A DNA stretch of 64,000 bases from positions 62,001 to 126,000 of the forward strand of contig CAWJFC010000007.1 of NCBI GenBank assembly GCA_963841945.1, written 5' to 3'. The DNA comes from Acidiflorens sp963841945 (GTDB lineage: Bacteria > Acidobacteriota > Terriglobia > Terriglobales > Acidobacteriaceae). Position 1 is the stretch's first letter, and each line of letters begins with the position of its first letter. A program made the translations under genes and the position numbers. Under the pieces are notes generated by a model, which saw only the letters and a program-made list of their open reading frames with translations, was not told the origin of the DNA and searched no databases. Positions 34,654 through 44,725 of this stretch are shown here, piece after piece.

Positions 34654-35022
34654 ATGCAAATCCAAGTCAACACGGACCATACAATCGAAGGTCACGAGGC
34701 GTTGGCCGCTCGGATCAGGGGCGTAGTCGAGAATGCCCTGAGCCGAGTAAGCGATCACATCACACGGGTGGAAGTCCACCTGACCGGCGAGAGCGGCCCT
34801 AAGAGCCGCGAGAATAACAAACGTTGCATGATGGAGGCGCGGCTTGAAGGCCGCCAGCCCATCGCGGTCACCGACGAGGCGGCGACTCTGGACTTAGCCG
34901 TCAACGGCGCTGCAAATAAGTTAGCCAGTTTGATCGAACATACCCTCGGCAAATTGCACGATCAACGGACGCACCGGACTGACTCACTTCGTCAGGAGCC
35001 GACATTCTCAGACCAGTCATGA
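34654..35022 (+). CDS. Ribosome hibernation-type HPF/RaiA-like protein
   Basis: 122 aa. The beta-alpha-beta fold of the sigma-54-modulation/HPF family is seen in MQIQVNTDHTIEGHEALAARI, HITRVEVHLTGESG and CMMEARLEGRQPIAVTDEA. It binds the 30S A/P site region in stationary phase in characterised members. Short form without the C-terminal dimer domain. Overlaps the mannose-6-phosphate isomerase start by four bases. Confidence 0.83.
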   Translation: MQIQVNTDHTIEGHEALAARIRGVVENALSRVSDHITRVEVHLTGESGPKSRENNKRCMMEARLEGRQPIAVTDEAATLDLAVNGAANKLASLIEHTLGKLHDQRTHRTDSLRQEPTFSDQS

Positions 35023-36055
35023 TCGGCACTACCGTGAGCCTGGCTGTCGACGACAGCGAAGGGGCATTGAACCAAGCCCTTCTGTATCCTCTGCGATTCG
35101 AACCGATTTATCAGTATCGGCTGTGGGGCGCCCGGCATTTAGCAAACTTTCTCAGCGCGCCCTTGCCCAGTGGCCCTATCGGAGAAGCTTGGCTGCTCAG
35201 CGACCGCGACGACCATCAGTCCCGCGTCGCCGATGGCCCCCTCAAAGGACGGACCATCGGTCATTGCTCGAGCAGTTGCCCAAGCAAATGCTGGGAAAGC
35301 TGGCCGGGCGCTTTCCCCGATTCCCACTGTTGCTGAAGTTCCTCGACGTACACGAAATGCTTTCGGTCCAAGTGCACCCCACAAAAGCGAACACGAACCT
35401 GCTGCCAGCGGGCGAGACCCCGAAGACGGAAGCTTGGGTCGTGCTTGAGGCAGGGCCGGAAAGCCGCATCTATGCGGGCCTCACGCCGGAGACAACGGAA
35501 TCCGATCTGCGGCGGGCGCTCACGAATGGGAGGGTAGCGGACTACCTCGCGTGTTTAACTCCGAAGGCCGGCGACGGAGTCTTCCTACGGGCTGGGACGG
35601 TGCATGCTCTGGGCGGCGACATCGTGGTGTTCGAAATTCAGCAGAACAGCGACGTGACCTTCCGCCTGTATGACTGGGACCATCTTGACCCGAAGACGGG
35701 CAAGCAGCGGTCACTTCAAGTCGATCAGGCGATTGCCTGCATTGATTTTGCAGAGGGACCGGTCGGCCGGGTTGCGCCGGCGGTGGAGGCAACGACGCCG
35801 GTGAAACGCGAGGAACTGTTCCACGGTGAACATTTCTGGTTGTGGCGCCTGCGCGGACAGTCGCCGTTTTCCGTCGGCGCAACAGGTGTGCCGCGCTTGC
35901 TAGTCTGCATCGGCGGTGGTGGACAGATCGAGCACGGAGCCGCCACTTACGCTGTCGCAAAAGGCGATGTCTTTCTGTTGCCGGCGATAATCGGTGCGTG
36001 CACTTTTCGACCTCGCAGCGCAGTGAACTTGTTGGAAATTGCGCTGCCGGATTGA
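35019..36055 (+). pseudogene. manA: Class-I mannose-6-phosphate isomerase, frameshifted
   Basis: Frame 1 gives RFEPIYQYRLWGARHLANFL, GEAWLLSDRDDHQS and DGPLKGRTIG; the next frame picks up at SLLEQLPKQMLGKLAGRFPRFPLLLKFLD and runs to the end with the metal-site blocks MLSVQVHPTKANT and GDGVFLRAGTVHALGGDIVVFEIQQ. One base is missing near 35262. The intact enzyme interconverts mannose-6-P and fructose-6-P; the neighbouring HAD/PMM-like and GH130 genes fit mannose metabolism. All metal and catalytic residues are in the second frame. Confidence 0.85.
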
Positions 36056-36091
36056 AATACCGAGAATTCAGAGGCGGAAAGGGGGAACATA

Positions 36092-36844
36092 GTGAAGAAG
36101 TTAATCGTGTTTGATCTCGACGGAACCCTTGCCGAAAGTAAATCAGCTCTTGATCCCGAAATGTCGGGACTGCTACACGACCTTCTGGGAATTGTAAAAG
36201 TAGCCGTGATTTCCGGCGGCGGTTGGCCGCAGTTTGAAGAGCAAGTTATCTCTAAACTTCCTCATGACGAACGCCTCAGCGACTTATCCCTGCTTCCTAC
36301 CTGTGGAACAAAGTTCTACGAGTACTCAGGGGAATGGAAAAAACTTTACGAAGAAGATTTCACCAGGGATGAACGCGAGCAGATATTCAGTTCTCTCAAA
36401 CAAGCTATGGGAGAAGCTGGGTACAAAGTCGCAAAGGTCTGGGGAGAAGTCATCGAAGACCGGGGAAGCCAGATAACATTTTCGGCGTTAGGTCAGCAGG
36501 CGCCATTAGAAGAAAAAAACAAGTGGGACCCCGATTACACCAAGCGGAAGAAGATCAAAGCGATTCTTGACAACATTATTCCCCAGTTCTCTGTCCGAAT
36601 CGGCGGCTCGACATCGATTGATATCACGAAGCCTGGCATTGACAAGGCATACGGAATCGGAAAGCTGCGGGACCTCCTGCACGTTTCTGTGAAAGAGATG
36701 ATTTACATCGGCGATGCCTTGTTCGCGGGAGGGAATGACTACCCTGCTGAACTAGCGGGAGTGGATTGCATCCCGGTTAAAGACCCCCACGAGACCAAAC
36801 AGGTTATCCAAACCATCATCGCTTGTTTAGGAGTCGGCAGTTAG
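36092..36844 (+). CDS. HAD-IIB hydrolase, phosphomannomutase-like
   Basis: 250 aa from GTG 36092 with GGGGGAAC upstream. HAD motif I FDLDGTLAESK, motif II VAVISGGG, and C-terminal IYIGDALFAGGNDYPA (motif IV). The cap of the IIB type and the wording match eukaryotic-type PMM or sucrose/mannosyl phosphatases. The insertion is intact, unlike its two neighbours. Together with manA it would channel mannose-6-P to mannose-1-P. Confidence 0.8.
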   Translation: MKKLIVFDLDGTLAESKSALDPEMSGLLHDLLGIVKVAVISGGGWPQFEEQVISKLPHDERLSDLSLLPTCGTKFYEYSGEWKKLYEEDFTRDEREQIFSSLKQAMGEAGYKVAKVWGEVIEDRGSQITFSALGQQAPLEEKNKWDPDYTKRKKIKAILDNIIPQFSVRIGGSTSIDITKPGIDKAYGIGKLRDLLHVSVKEMIYIGDALFAGGNDYPAELAGVDCIPVKDPHETKQVIQTIIACLGVGS

Positions 36845-36857
36845 GTGGCGTGAAGTT

Positions 36858-37664
36858 ATGGCAACCACCGAAAAGGATTTGACGAGTGGACTTAAGCTGC
36901 AACGGCTAGGAATATTGATGGAGCCGGAGCCGGGGAATCCGCAGGAAGTCGAAGGGGTCCTGAATCCGGCTGCCGTTCGTGGCCCGGACGGTGAGCTCTA
37001 CCTGTTCCCGCGGCTGGTTGCGCGAGGAAATTACTCACGCATAGGCATTGCGCGAGTAAGGTTCAATAAAGCCGGCGATCCGGCAAGCGTCGAGCGTCTC
37101 GGCATCGCGCTGGAACCGGAAACCGATTATGAGCGCCGACCCGATGGAGGTGGTGGCTGCGAAGATCCTCGCGTCACATTCGTGGAACCGCTGCACAGCT
37201 AAATGATGGCTTACACGGCTTTTTCGCCTGAAGGCCCGCGAATTGCTCTAGCCTTATCGAAGGACCTGTTCCACTGGCAACGTCTAGGGCTCGCAATCTT
37301 TGGTCCTTACGATGGCATCGAATGCGGCGACGTCGATGACAAAGATGCTAGTCTCTTTCCGGTTGCCATTCCTAACCCATCCGGGCACCCGGAGCTGGCC
37401 ATCCTCCACCGGCCACTTTTCCCTGGCACACGCCCAGAGGAGACGGTTCGTCATCACGCGGCTTGTAAAATTGATCTTGATCGAGAAAGCATCTGGATTT
37501 CGTACAGTGCAATGTCGTTGGAGTCCCGCGCATCAAATCGCCTCGGCCGCTTCATGTCTCATCATCGGCTGGCGACGCCAGTGTCACCCTGGGAGCGCCT
37601 TAAGATCGTCGGATCGCGCTGGCGCGGCCCCCATCAATGTGATACTTTGCCCTACACCGGATAA
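36858..37664 (+). pseudogene. GH130 beta-mannoside phosphorylase-like gene, nonsense-mutated and 3'-truncated
   Basis: In one frame the first 115 codons (VLNPAAVRGPDGELYLFPRL ... GGCEDPRVTFVEPLHS) and the following 150 (MMAYTAFSPEGPRIALAL ... DASLFPVAIPNPSG, HRPLFPGTRPEE) form a continuous GH130 sequence, interrupted by TAA at 37200-37202 where a Tyr codon is expected. Near 37615 the reading shifts (a GAAPI motif appears in another frame) and the normal last 100-odd residues are absent; the sigma gene begins at 37675. This family phosphorolyses mannosides. Clearly dead as read. Confidence 0.85.
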
Positions 37665-37674
37665 GAGTTGAGCC

Positions 37675-38307
37675 ATGCAGGGTTCCTCCGAAGTCGCCTC
37701 AAAAGTCGAAGTCACTCAACTACTTAAAGCGTGGGGCACAGGAGACGACCAGGCGCTGGAACGTTTGACTCCGGTAGTCGAGAACGAACTCCATCGGATC
37801 GCCCACCGCTGCATGGCCAGGGAACGGCCCGGTCACACTCTGCAAACCACTGCCCTGGTCAACGAGGTCTATCTCCGCCTGGTCGATGTCAACGCGGTTG
37901 ATTGGCAGGACCGCGCTCATTTTTTCGCCATTTCCGCCCGCATGATGCGGCGCATCCTCACCGACTTTGCCCGCTCCCGCAATTATCAGAAGCGCGGAGC
38001 GGGTGCCGTACAGGTGTCTTTCGACGAAGCGCTTATCGTCACTCCTGAGAAGGACGGCGATATCATGGCACTCGATGAGGCCTTGAAAGAGTTTTCCGTC
38101 CTATATCCCCGCCAGGGTCAGGTCGTGGAACTACGTTTTTTTGGCGGACTCGAAGTCAAGGAAGCCGCCGAGGCGCTGAAAATATCGCCCGAGACAGTGA
38201 AGCGCGATTGGAGATTTGCCAAAGCCTGGCTGCTGCGCGCCCTGAACGCACAAACGACGGCAGAAACGCCCGGAGAAAGCAGCGGAGCGAAGGGCGATGA
38301 ATGCTGA
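37675..38307 (+). CDS. Acidobacterial-type ECF sigma factor
   Basis: 210 aa. Region 2: TALVNEVYLRLVDVNAVDWQDRAHFFAISARMMRRILTDFAR; region 4: YPRQGQVVELRFFGGLEVKEAAEALKISPETVKRDWRFAKAWL. This fits the TIGR02999 group, which in acidobacteria pairs with protein-kinase/TPR genes instead of an anti-sigma factor. Its stop overlaps the kinase start by 11 bases. Proposed regulation by phosphorylation is inference. Confidence 0.93.
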   Translation: MQGSSEVASKVEVTQLLKAWGTGDDQALERLTPVVENELHRIAHRCMARERPGHTLQTTALVNEVYLRLVDVNAVDWQDRAHFFAISARMMRRILTDFARSRNYQKRGAGAVQVSFDEALIVTPEKDGDIMALDEALKEFSVLYPRQGQVVELRFFGGLEVKEAAEALKISPETVKRDWRFAKAWLLRALNAQTTAETPGESSGAKGDEC

Positions 38308-41300
38308 CATGGATGCGGAACGCGCCCACCGCCTGGAGCAGCTCTACCACTCCGCACTGGAGCATCCCGACAACGAGCGTTCCGCATTTCTGAAGAGCGC
38401 CTGTGGCCGCGACGATGCTCTCCTCGAGGAAATCGAATCCCTCCTCGCCCACGATCGCCAAGCCGACAGTTTCATCGAGCGGCCTGCCCTCGAAGTGGCC
38501 GCGCGCTTGGTTGCACAATCCGAGATCTCCTCACGCGACGGCCGCGATCCGGTAAGTCCAGGCCAGACCGTTTCTCATTACCGAATTATCGAGAAGCTGG
38601 GGGGAGGCGGCATGGGCGTCGTCTACCGTGGCCGGGATGCCAGGCTCGGTCGCTTCGTCGCCCTGAAGTTCCTGCCGCGCAAGTTCGCCGGCGACCCCAA
38701 CACGATCGAAAGATTCCGCCGGGAAGCGCGTGCCGCGAGTTCGCTGAATCACCCCCATATCTGCACCATCTACGACATCGGCGAATCGGAAGGCCAAGCC
38801 TTCATCGCCATGGAATATCTGGATGGGCAGACCCTCAAACACGTGCTGGACTCGCGCCCCATCGAGGACAGGAGCGTGCTGCTGCGTCTCGCCGTGCAGA
38901 TTGCCGGGGCGCTGGAAGCGGCCCACTCTCAAGGCATCATCCATCGCGATATCAAGCCGGCCAACATTTTCGTCACGCGCCGCGGCGACGCCAAGATTCT
39001 GGACTTCGGTCTTGCAAAGCTTGCCCGCGGTCCCCACAAAGAGACCGGCTTCGCGATTTCAAGTCTGCCCGCCGAACCATTGCAAGAACAATTGACGAAT
39101 CCAGGTACCGCGATCGGAACCGTCGCCTATATGTCGCCCGAGCAGGCGCGGGGCGAGGATCTCGATATCCGCACCGACCTGTTCAGCTTCGGCGCCGTCC
39201 TTTATGAAATGGCAACCGGACAGCAGGCGTTCGCCGGCCGGGCGATCGCCACCATCTTCGACGCCATCCTCAACCGCGATCCCACGCCGGTTCCAGCTTT
39301 GAATCCCGATGTCCCACCCGAACTTGTCCGCATCATTTATAAAGCTCTGGCCAAGGCTCCCGACGCCCGTTACCAGTCGGCCGCCGAGATACTGTCAGAT
39401 TTGAGAGCGGTTGAAGAGGACCTCAATCTCCGCCCAGGCCCCGTCAAGCGCTTGTTCTCAAGTGCGATCCCCAGAAAAGCTCGGCGAAGAATTGCGATCG
39501 CCGCGGTTGCCGCCGTGCTTCTGGCTGCTCTTCTTCTCTCTTACGGCTTGATTCGCCATCGTGCGGTTGCGCCGTCGCCCGTCACTAAAACGTCCCGCCG
39601 CTCGGTCGCCGTGCTGAGTCTTCGAAATTTATCCGGAAGATCGGAGGACGCCTGGCTTTCCACCGCGCTAACCGAAATGTTGACCACCGAATTAGCCGCT
39701 GGACAAAAGCTCCGTCTGGTTTCCGGCGAGGATGTTGCCCGCGCGAGGCTCGATCTGCGCTTGCCCGACACGGAGAGCTTCTCCAAAGACACGCTCGCTC
39801 GCGTTCATAAGCGCCTCGCTACCGATGTAGTCGTGCTCGGATCCTACGCCAGTCTGGGCGAGAACAACGGCAGCATCCGCCTCGACCTGCGCGCACAGGA
39901 CGCGCTCGCGGGAGAAACCATTGCCGAAGTGGCCGCCACCGGAACCCGCAACGATCTGTTCGACATGGCCTCCCGCGCCGGCATGCAATTGCGCGAGAAA
40001 TTAGGCGTGGAGGCTGTCTCCAAGGCGGAGGCCGCGAGTGTGAAAGCTTCTGTGCCCGACAACCCCGAGGCCGCCCGCTTATACGCGGAAGGACTGGCCC
40101 GGCTGCGGGTCTTCGATGCCCTCGCCGCACGCGATCTGCTCCAGCGGGCAACCGCCGTGGACCCCAGGTTTCCATTGGCACGCACCGCCCTCGCCACCGC
40201 CTGGTCAACTCTCGGCTACGACAAGAACGCCCAGGAACAAGCAAATCAGGCTTTTCAACTATCCGGCAACCTTTCGCGAGAAGATCGTCTCCTCGTCGAG
40301 GGCGAGTTCCACCTCGTGAATCGCGACTACGAAAAAGCCATTGACGTTTACCGCACGCTCTTCACCCTCTTTCCCGATAATCTCGACTACGGCCTGCGTC
40401 TCGCACACGCCCAGAGTGAAGGTTCGAAGCCGAAGGATGTTCTCGCCACCATCGAAGCGCTGCGCAAGTTGCCCTCGCAGACCTTCGACGACGCCCGTAT
40501 AGACCTGCTGGAGGGCACCGCATGGCTGAATTCTTCGAAATACAAGGAGGCAGAAAGGCCCCTGGCGCGCGCCTTGGAAGAAGCCACTGCCCAGGGCTCG
40601 CATCTACTCGCGGCGAACGCTCTCGACGAGCAGTGTCGTAATTTCCGCTACCTTGGACAACACGAAAATGCGATCGCCGCCTGTCGCGAGGCGCGCGACA
40701 CTTTTGCCGCTGCCGGTGACCTTGCCGGCGAAGCTGCGAGCTTGCGCTTTTGGTCCGATCTCCTCTGGGAGTCCGACATCCCGGCAGCCATCGATCTTGA
40801 TCGCCAGGCTCTCGATAAGTACCGCAAAATCGGGCACGAGGGCGGTGTGGCCGGGGCGCTGAACGCTCTCGGTCTTCTGGAAAGTGATCAGGGGAATACT
40901 CTGGCGGCTGAAAAAATGCATCGCGAAGCGGCCGCCATCTACCGCCGTCTCGGCAACACTGCCAGCCTGGGCGTCGTCCTCGGAAACCTCGGCAACGATG
41001 TTCTGGAACGCGGCGATTCGGCGGGAGCGATGAAAATTTACGAGGAAGCCGCCGAAATGGATCGAACCGCCGGCGACGCCGGAAGCGCTGCCATTATCGG
41101 TTATAGCGAGGCAAATATCCACGAACTGCGGGGAGAGCTGTCGGTCGCCCAGCAGGGGTTTGAAGAATCGCTGAAGGTATGGCGACAGGAGGGAGACCAA
41201 CGGGAGGCAGCTTACGCCCTGTATAGCTTGGGCGATGTGATGTTGGCCGAGGCCGACTTCACCGGTGCGCGTAAGGCCCTCGAAGAAGCGCTGGCCATTC

Positions 41301-41872
41301 GCCAAACAACTCAGGACATCACGAGAGTCGATGAGACGGCTCTGTTGCTCGCCGAATTATCTATCGAGGAAGGGCGCAGCCCCGCCGAATCGGAAGTCGT
41401 GGCGAAGCACACCATCGAAGACTTCCGCAGCCAACAGGCCCTGGAAGACGAAGCCCTCGGCTGGAATGTTCTGGCTCGTGCGGCTTTCGCGCAACAAAAG
41501 TTTGATGAGGCAAAGTACGATTCGCATCAAGCCGTATCGGTTTCGAACAAGACAAGCAACCTTGAGCTTCGCATGCAAAGCTCAATCCTTGAGGCCCGTG
41601 TACAGGGACTGAGGAACTCGCCGGCCTCCGGTTCCGCAGCCCGGGCAGAGGCCGCGTCGCATCTCGCGTCCCTCATCTCGTCGGCCAGAAAAAGCGGCTA
41701 CGTCGGAGAGGAGCTTGAGGCCCGTCTGGCCAGCGCCGAGATTGAAATGAAAGCGGGGACCGCCACTTTAGCACGCTCCCATCTCATCGCTCTTGAGAAA
41801 GAAGCGCGAGCCAAAGGATTTGGCCTGGTCGCACAAAAGGCCGCCGCAATCGCGCGTGCGATACCGAGTTGA
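38297..41872 (+). CDS. Membrane Ser/Thr protein kinase with TolB-like and TPR domains
   Basis: 1191 aa. A short N-terminal helical domain (1-75) is followed by a PknB-type kinase (95-365): glycine loop LGGGGMGVVY, ATP Lys124, HRDIKPAN (Asp218), DFGLA (Asp236) and YMSPEQARGE. One membrane helix (about 398-416, IAIAAVAAVLLAALLLSYG) separates it from an outer part with a TolB-N-like domain (SVAVLSLRNLSGRSED...) and about 600 residues of TPRs. Catalytic residues are complete. Coupled to the sigma gene, so it probably controls that sigma factor by phosphorylation in response to an external or envelope cue sensed by the TPRs. Confidence 0.95.
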   Translation: MNADMDAERAHRLEQLYHSALEHPDNERSAFLKSACGRDDALLEEIESLLAHDRQADSFIERPALEVAARLVAQSEISSRDGRDPVSPGQTVSHYRIIEKLGGGGMGVVYRGRDARLGRFVALKFLPRKFAGDPNTIERFRREARAASSLNHPHICTIYDIGESEGQAFIAMEYLDGQTLKHVLDSRPIEDRSVLLRLAVQIAGALEAAHSQGIIHRDIKPANIFVTRRGDAKILDFGLAKLARGPHKETGFAISSLPAEPLQEQLTNPGTAIGTVAYMSPEQARGEDLDIRTDLFSFGAVLYEMATGQQAFAGRAIATIFDAILNRDPTPVPALNPDVPPELVRIIYKALAKAPDARYQSAAEILSDLRAVEEDLNLRPGPVKRLFSSAIPRKARRRIAIAAVAAVLLAALLLSYGLIRHRAVAPSPVTKTSRRSVAVLSLRNLSGRSEDAWLSTALTEMLTTELAAGQKLRLVSGEDVARARLDLRLPDTESFSKDTLARVHKRLATDVVVLGSYASLGENNGSIRLDLRAQDALAGETIAEVAATGTRNDLFDMASRAGMQLREKLGVEAVSKAEAASVKASVPDNPEAARLYAEGLARLRVFDALAARDLLQRATAVDPRFPLARTALATAWSTLGYDKNAQEQANQAFQLSGNLSREDRLLVEGEFHLVNRDYEKAIDVYRTLFTLFPDNLDYGLRLAHAQSEGSKPKDVLATIEALRKLPSQTFDDARIDLLEGTAWLNSSKYKEAERPLARALEEATAQGSHLLAANALDEQCRNFRYLGQHENAIAACREARDTFAAAGDLAGEAASLRFWSDLLWESDIPAAIDLDRQALDKYRKIGHEGGVAGALNALGLLESDQGNTLAAEKMHREAAAIYRRLGNTASLGVVLGNLGNDVLERGDSAGAMKIYEEAAEMDRTAGDAGSAAIIGYSEANIHELRGELSVAQQGFEESLKVWRQEGDQREAAYALYSLGDVMLAEADFTGARKALEEALAIRQTTQDITRVDETALLLAELSIEEGRSPAESEVVAKHTIEDFRSQQALEDEALGWNVLARAAFAQQKFDEAKYDSHQAVSVSNKTSNLELRMQSSILEARVQGLRNSPASGSAARAEAASHLASLISSARKSGYVGEELEARLASAEIEMKAGTATLARSHLIALEKEARAKGFGLVAQKAAAIARAIPS

Positions 41873-42263
41873 AACTACAGCCTCGAGTCCTTGGGAGATC
41901 ACCACCTTGCGCCTCTATCGATCGAGCGATTGCGGTTGTTGATTTGCCCGAAACGGGCTTCTGGGAAGCTAAAGCAACCTGCGGTCGCCTCGTGCGATAA
42001 TCCGGCCAACCTCCTGAAGACGAACTCTCGAATTTGTTTCGCCTTCTGCCAGCCAGCCATCCAGGTATCAAGTTCGTCGCTCAGTCGCTTGCACTCAGCA
42101 CGTTCTCTTTCTTGCCGCTCCCATTCATCGTGCTGTCTCTTGATCCCCCAGACCAAGTGCGGACGGTTCTCGCTACTAGCATCAGTTCACTCAAGCATTT
42201 CGGTAACATCGTTTCGACTCGCTTGGTCTTGCCGTCCGCCTATCTTTTGCGGCAGCCTTCTGC
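41873..42263. other. Intergenic with possible gene remnant on the minus strand
   Basis: A short frame (41899-42156, minus) reads WERQERERAECKRLSDELDT and WMAGWQKAKQIREFVF, wording I associate with the C-terminal part of coiled-coil proteins encoded near integrases or transposases. There is no start context. A perfect 13-base hairpin GCCCGAAACGGGC at 41946-41958 may help terminate the kinase transcript. Confidence 0.4.
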
Positions 42264-42890
42264 CTACGCTGAGATTTCGAACGCTAGGTTGCCGCTACGC
42301 TCGTAGATGTGAGAAGGCGCTTGCTGCTTTCGGCTCTCTTTAACTCTCAGGTTTTCGATGATTGCGAATTTTAATGTCCTGCCCGAAGATATGTGCCAGC
42401 ACATTGGCCGCCACAGTAATCCTTGTTGGCTTTTTCCGCAGCTGCGCGCATTTGCGCGGCCTCGGCGTGCAACCCGCACTGATCCAACACCGACTTCTTG
42501 CCCTCCTCGGCCGTCAGCCAATTCCCGACACAGCACTCCCAGGCGCCTGACGCCCTTCACGCGCCGAATGCCTGCCGTAAGATGCGGGCTAAGAAGCCCG
42601 CAATCGGATGCTTCATACGCCAGCCGGCATATCGCAGCCAATCTCAGGTTAATCGTCGACGGGGCTGACGGGTGCCGTTCGAGTGCGATTCGGTACCGTG
42701 TGACCACGGTCCTGTTGAAGGCTAGCCTGGGCTCCGAACAGTACCAGTCGATGAATTCACGAATGGCATGGTCGCACGAGCGCTTTGAACTTGAAGACGT
42801 AAGACTGTTCAAGACAGCAGATTTCGATTGTTCTAGATCGGGTAGTTTGAGGACCGTTTTCGGGACTCGTTTGCGTTTGCTCTTCGCCAT
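42264..42890 (-). pseudogene. Tyrosine-recombinase (integrase) remnant, N-terminal core-binding domain only
   Basis: The first 120 residues (SKSAVLNSLTSSSSKRSCDHAIREF..., NRTVVTRYRIALERHPSAPSTINLRLAAICRLAYEASD, GIRRVKGVRRLGV) match the SAM-like N-terminal domain of phage/XerC-type integrases. A frameshift follows (GNWLTAEEGKK continues in the next frame) and the catalytic domain with its Arg-His-Arg-Tyr residues is absent; the remaining 80 residues are nonsense in this frame. Dead remnant that marks an old insertion point beside the kinase gene. Confidence 0.75.
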
Positions 42891-43030
42891 TGAAAGCGGC
42901 CTCCGCTGCCGCGGCGAAAGGCATAATCCCGTCCCGAACTTCTAACCAGTAGCGCGTTCAGCGCTACTAATCCACCGGGCCAACCGATAACTTCCGGGTT
43001 GCCCGTCACACGCCCACAATCGCGAAAGCG

Positions 43031-43057
43031 AAGGCCGGATCTCCGTGATCCGGCCTT
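43031..43057 (-). terminator. Perfect 11-bp hairpin downstream of the HAF-repeat gene
   Basis: AAGGCCGGATC at 43031-43041 and its exact complement at 43047-43057 around a 5-base loop, 40 bases after the HAF gene stop. Strong stem; the T-run on the minus strand is weak (CGCTTTCGCG). Confidence 0.65.
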
Positions 43058-43097
43058 CAATCGGGTTTAGATGGGCGTCGCAAGTTTGAGCTTTGCC

Positions 43098-44411
43098 TCA
43101 CCCGGGCAGTACTACAGGCTCGCGTGCGCTTCGAGCTGCTGGCTTAGGCTCCCGATGTCGGAATTGCCAGATAAGCGTGTATGTAACCAGTATCGGGTCG
43201 AATGCGAGCCCGATGATTTCACCCCTGGAATTAATCGAGCAGGCTGTCTCCAAAAACAGACCGGTGGTTCCGGCAACGAGAGTGTTGAGATCGACGAGCA
43301 CTCCGTTCTGGCGCACGAACGCGCGCAGGACACTGAAGTCAGAGTTTGCCGAAGCGCCGACAACCCGACCTTCATCGTTAATGCCCAGCGCGAAGCTCCA
43401 GAAGTCGCTGCCAACTACGCCCAGGTCTTTCATCTTTCTGGTTCGCGGAGTCCACAAGAATGCGTGAGTCGTCTGGTCGCCGGCCACATCGGAGCCACCG
43501 ACTACTTGTCCGAGATTGTTAATGCCGTGAGCCATGTTGTTCGTCACCCCTCCCAGGCTACCGAGGTCAGTGGCCCTTCCGTTTTGCCAAAGCAAAGCAT
43601 GAACCGGTGATAGGTAGAACAGCCATATTGGATTGAACGGGCCGCAACTTCCCGAGGTGCCGACCACCTGGCCCAAGTTATTGATCGAAAACGCCACACC
43701 CTCAGCGTCACCCCCCGTCGTCGGGAGTGGCTGGATCGAGTTGCCGAACCACACTGCGGGCTTGAACTGATAGATCTGTGGCGCAGTGCAATCCGGATCC
43801 TGCGTTGTATTTTCAGCGTAGCCGGCGATCACGCCCCAGGTGTTGATCTGATTGGCGACCCCATTCGCACCTCCCAGCGTTTTGAGCGGAACCATCTTGC
43901 TTTGCTTCCAGATGAATGGGACGCATGGCGTCGACGAGGATGAGTAGCCCATCGCTTGAAAACCGCAGAAGTCTTCCGTCGTCGAAAGATCTGATGACGT
44001 ATTTTCTGCCTCTCCAACCGCCGAGCCCCATTCGTTCGCCCCAAAGGCGATGCTGTTGCCGCCAAGGCCCGGGTTTCCGATGTCGGTCATCTCTCCGCCA
44101 CGCCATAGAACGGCATGCTCGGCCGTACCTACGCCGGCGCCCCCACTCACCCAACCGTCGTTCGAGATTACGAACGGCTGGCCGGGCTGGTTGGGATTGG
44201 TTCCAACAACACCGAGATCCTGGATTGTGTAACGCACATGCTGGGCGCCATTTTGGTTCCGCTCCCGCGACTGTGCGTGTGTGAGCCCGCCGAGGCCGAC
44301 AAGCGCTAAGCCAAGGCAGGCAATGCCGGCCAATGGCAACCGATGACTCCATCGGGCTCGAGTGATCATTCGAGACCCGCCGTTGAACCGCCACAAGACT
44401 CTGGACTTCAT
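43098..44411 (-). CDS. Exported HAF-repeat protein
   Basis: 437 aa; AAGGAGGAG precedes the ATG at 44411. A basic N-terminus and signal peptide (LPLAGIACLGLALVGLGGLTHAQ) are followed by repeats of about 50 residues such as HALLWQNGRATDLGSLGGVTNNMAHGINNLGQVVG, HAFLWTPRTRKMKDLGVVG and HAVLWRGGEMTDIGNPG, matching the HAF extracellular repeat (TIGR02913). Each repeat is beta-rich and a propeller-like fold is likely. Role unknown. No obvious partner; an antiparallel terminator follows it. Confidence 0.88.
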   Translation of the reverse strand: MKSRVLWRFNGGSRMITRARWSHRLPLAGIACLGLALVGLGGLTHAQSRERNQNGAQHVRYTIQDLGVVGTNPNQPGQPFVISNDGWVSGGAGVGTAEHAVLWRGGEMTDIGNPGLGGNSIAFGANEWGSAVGEAENTSSDLSTTEDFCGFQAMGYSSSSTPCVPFIWKQSKMVPLKTLGGANGVANQINTWGVIAGYAENTTQDPDCTAPQIYQFKPAVWFGNSIQPLPTTGGDAEGVAFSINNLGQVVGTSGSCGPFNPIWLFYLSPVHALLWQNGRATDLGSLGGVTNNMAHGINNLGQVVGGSDVAGDQTTHAFLWTPRTRKMKDLGVVGSDFWSFALGINDEGRVVGASANSDFSVLRAFVRQNGVLVDLNTLVAGTTGLFLETACSINSRGEIIGLAFDPILVTYTLIWQFRHREPKPAARSAREPVVLPG

Positions 44412-44440
44412 ATCTCCTCCTTATTAGTGTCGCGTTGCAT

Positions 44441-44725
44441 TTATTCGGTGGCTGTCGTCGTTTTCTGGACCCGTTTGAGCAGCGAATTAAGGCAAATCAT
44501 CGAAGTACCATCCGTCGCTTGCGAGCGATGGATTGCCTCGGACTCAAGCCAGATTTCTACCTCCGCTGGCGACAGGTTCGAGATCACCCCAATGCTCCCT
44601 AAAGGAATCATTTCGCCTTCGTCGGCACATTGCGGGCACCACGCACGCAATACTCTTCGTCCCCGCAAAACCAGCAGCGAATCCGTTTCAATCGTGATCT
44701 TCGTGTGCTTTGCCATAACCGTCAC
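44441..44725 (-). CDS. Small CxxC protein, conserved hypothetical
   Basis: 94 aa (GTG 44725 or ATG 44716). KHTKITIETDSLLVLRGRR opens the protein; WCPQCADEGEMIPL carries a CxxC zinc-type pair; LSPAEVEIWLESEAIHRSQATDGTSMICLNSLLKRV is helical, reminiscent of small winged-helix/excisionase-like proteins. Thirty bases upstream of the HAF gene on the same strand, so perhaps in its transcript. I cannot name the family. Confidence 0.6.
   Translation of the reverse strand: MTVMAKHTKITIETDSLLVLRGRRVLRAWCPQCADEGEMIPLGSIGVISNLSPAEVEIWLESEAIHRSQATDGTSMICLNSLLKRVQKTTTATE

Noticed and set aside
42264..42890. Active integrase or genomic island boundary
   Set aside because: Only the N-terminal domain remains and no flanking direct repeats or tRNA gene were found.
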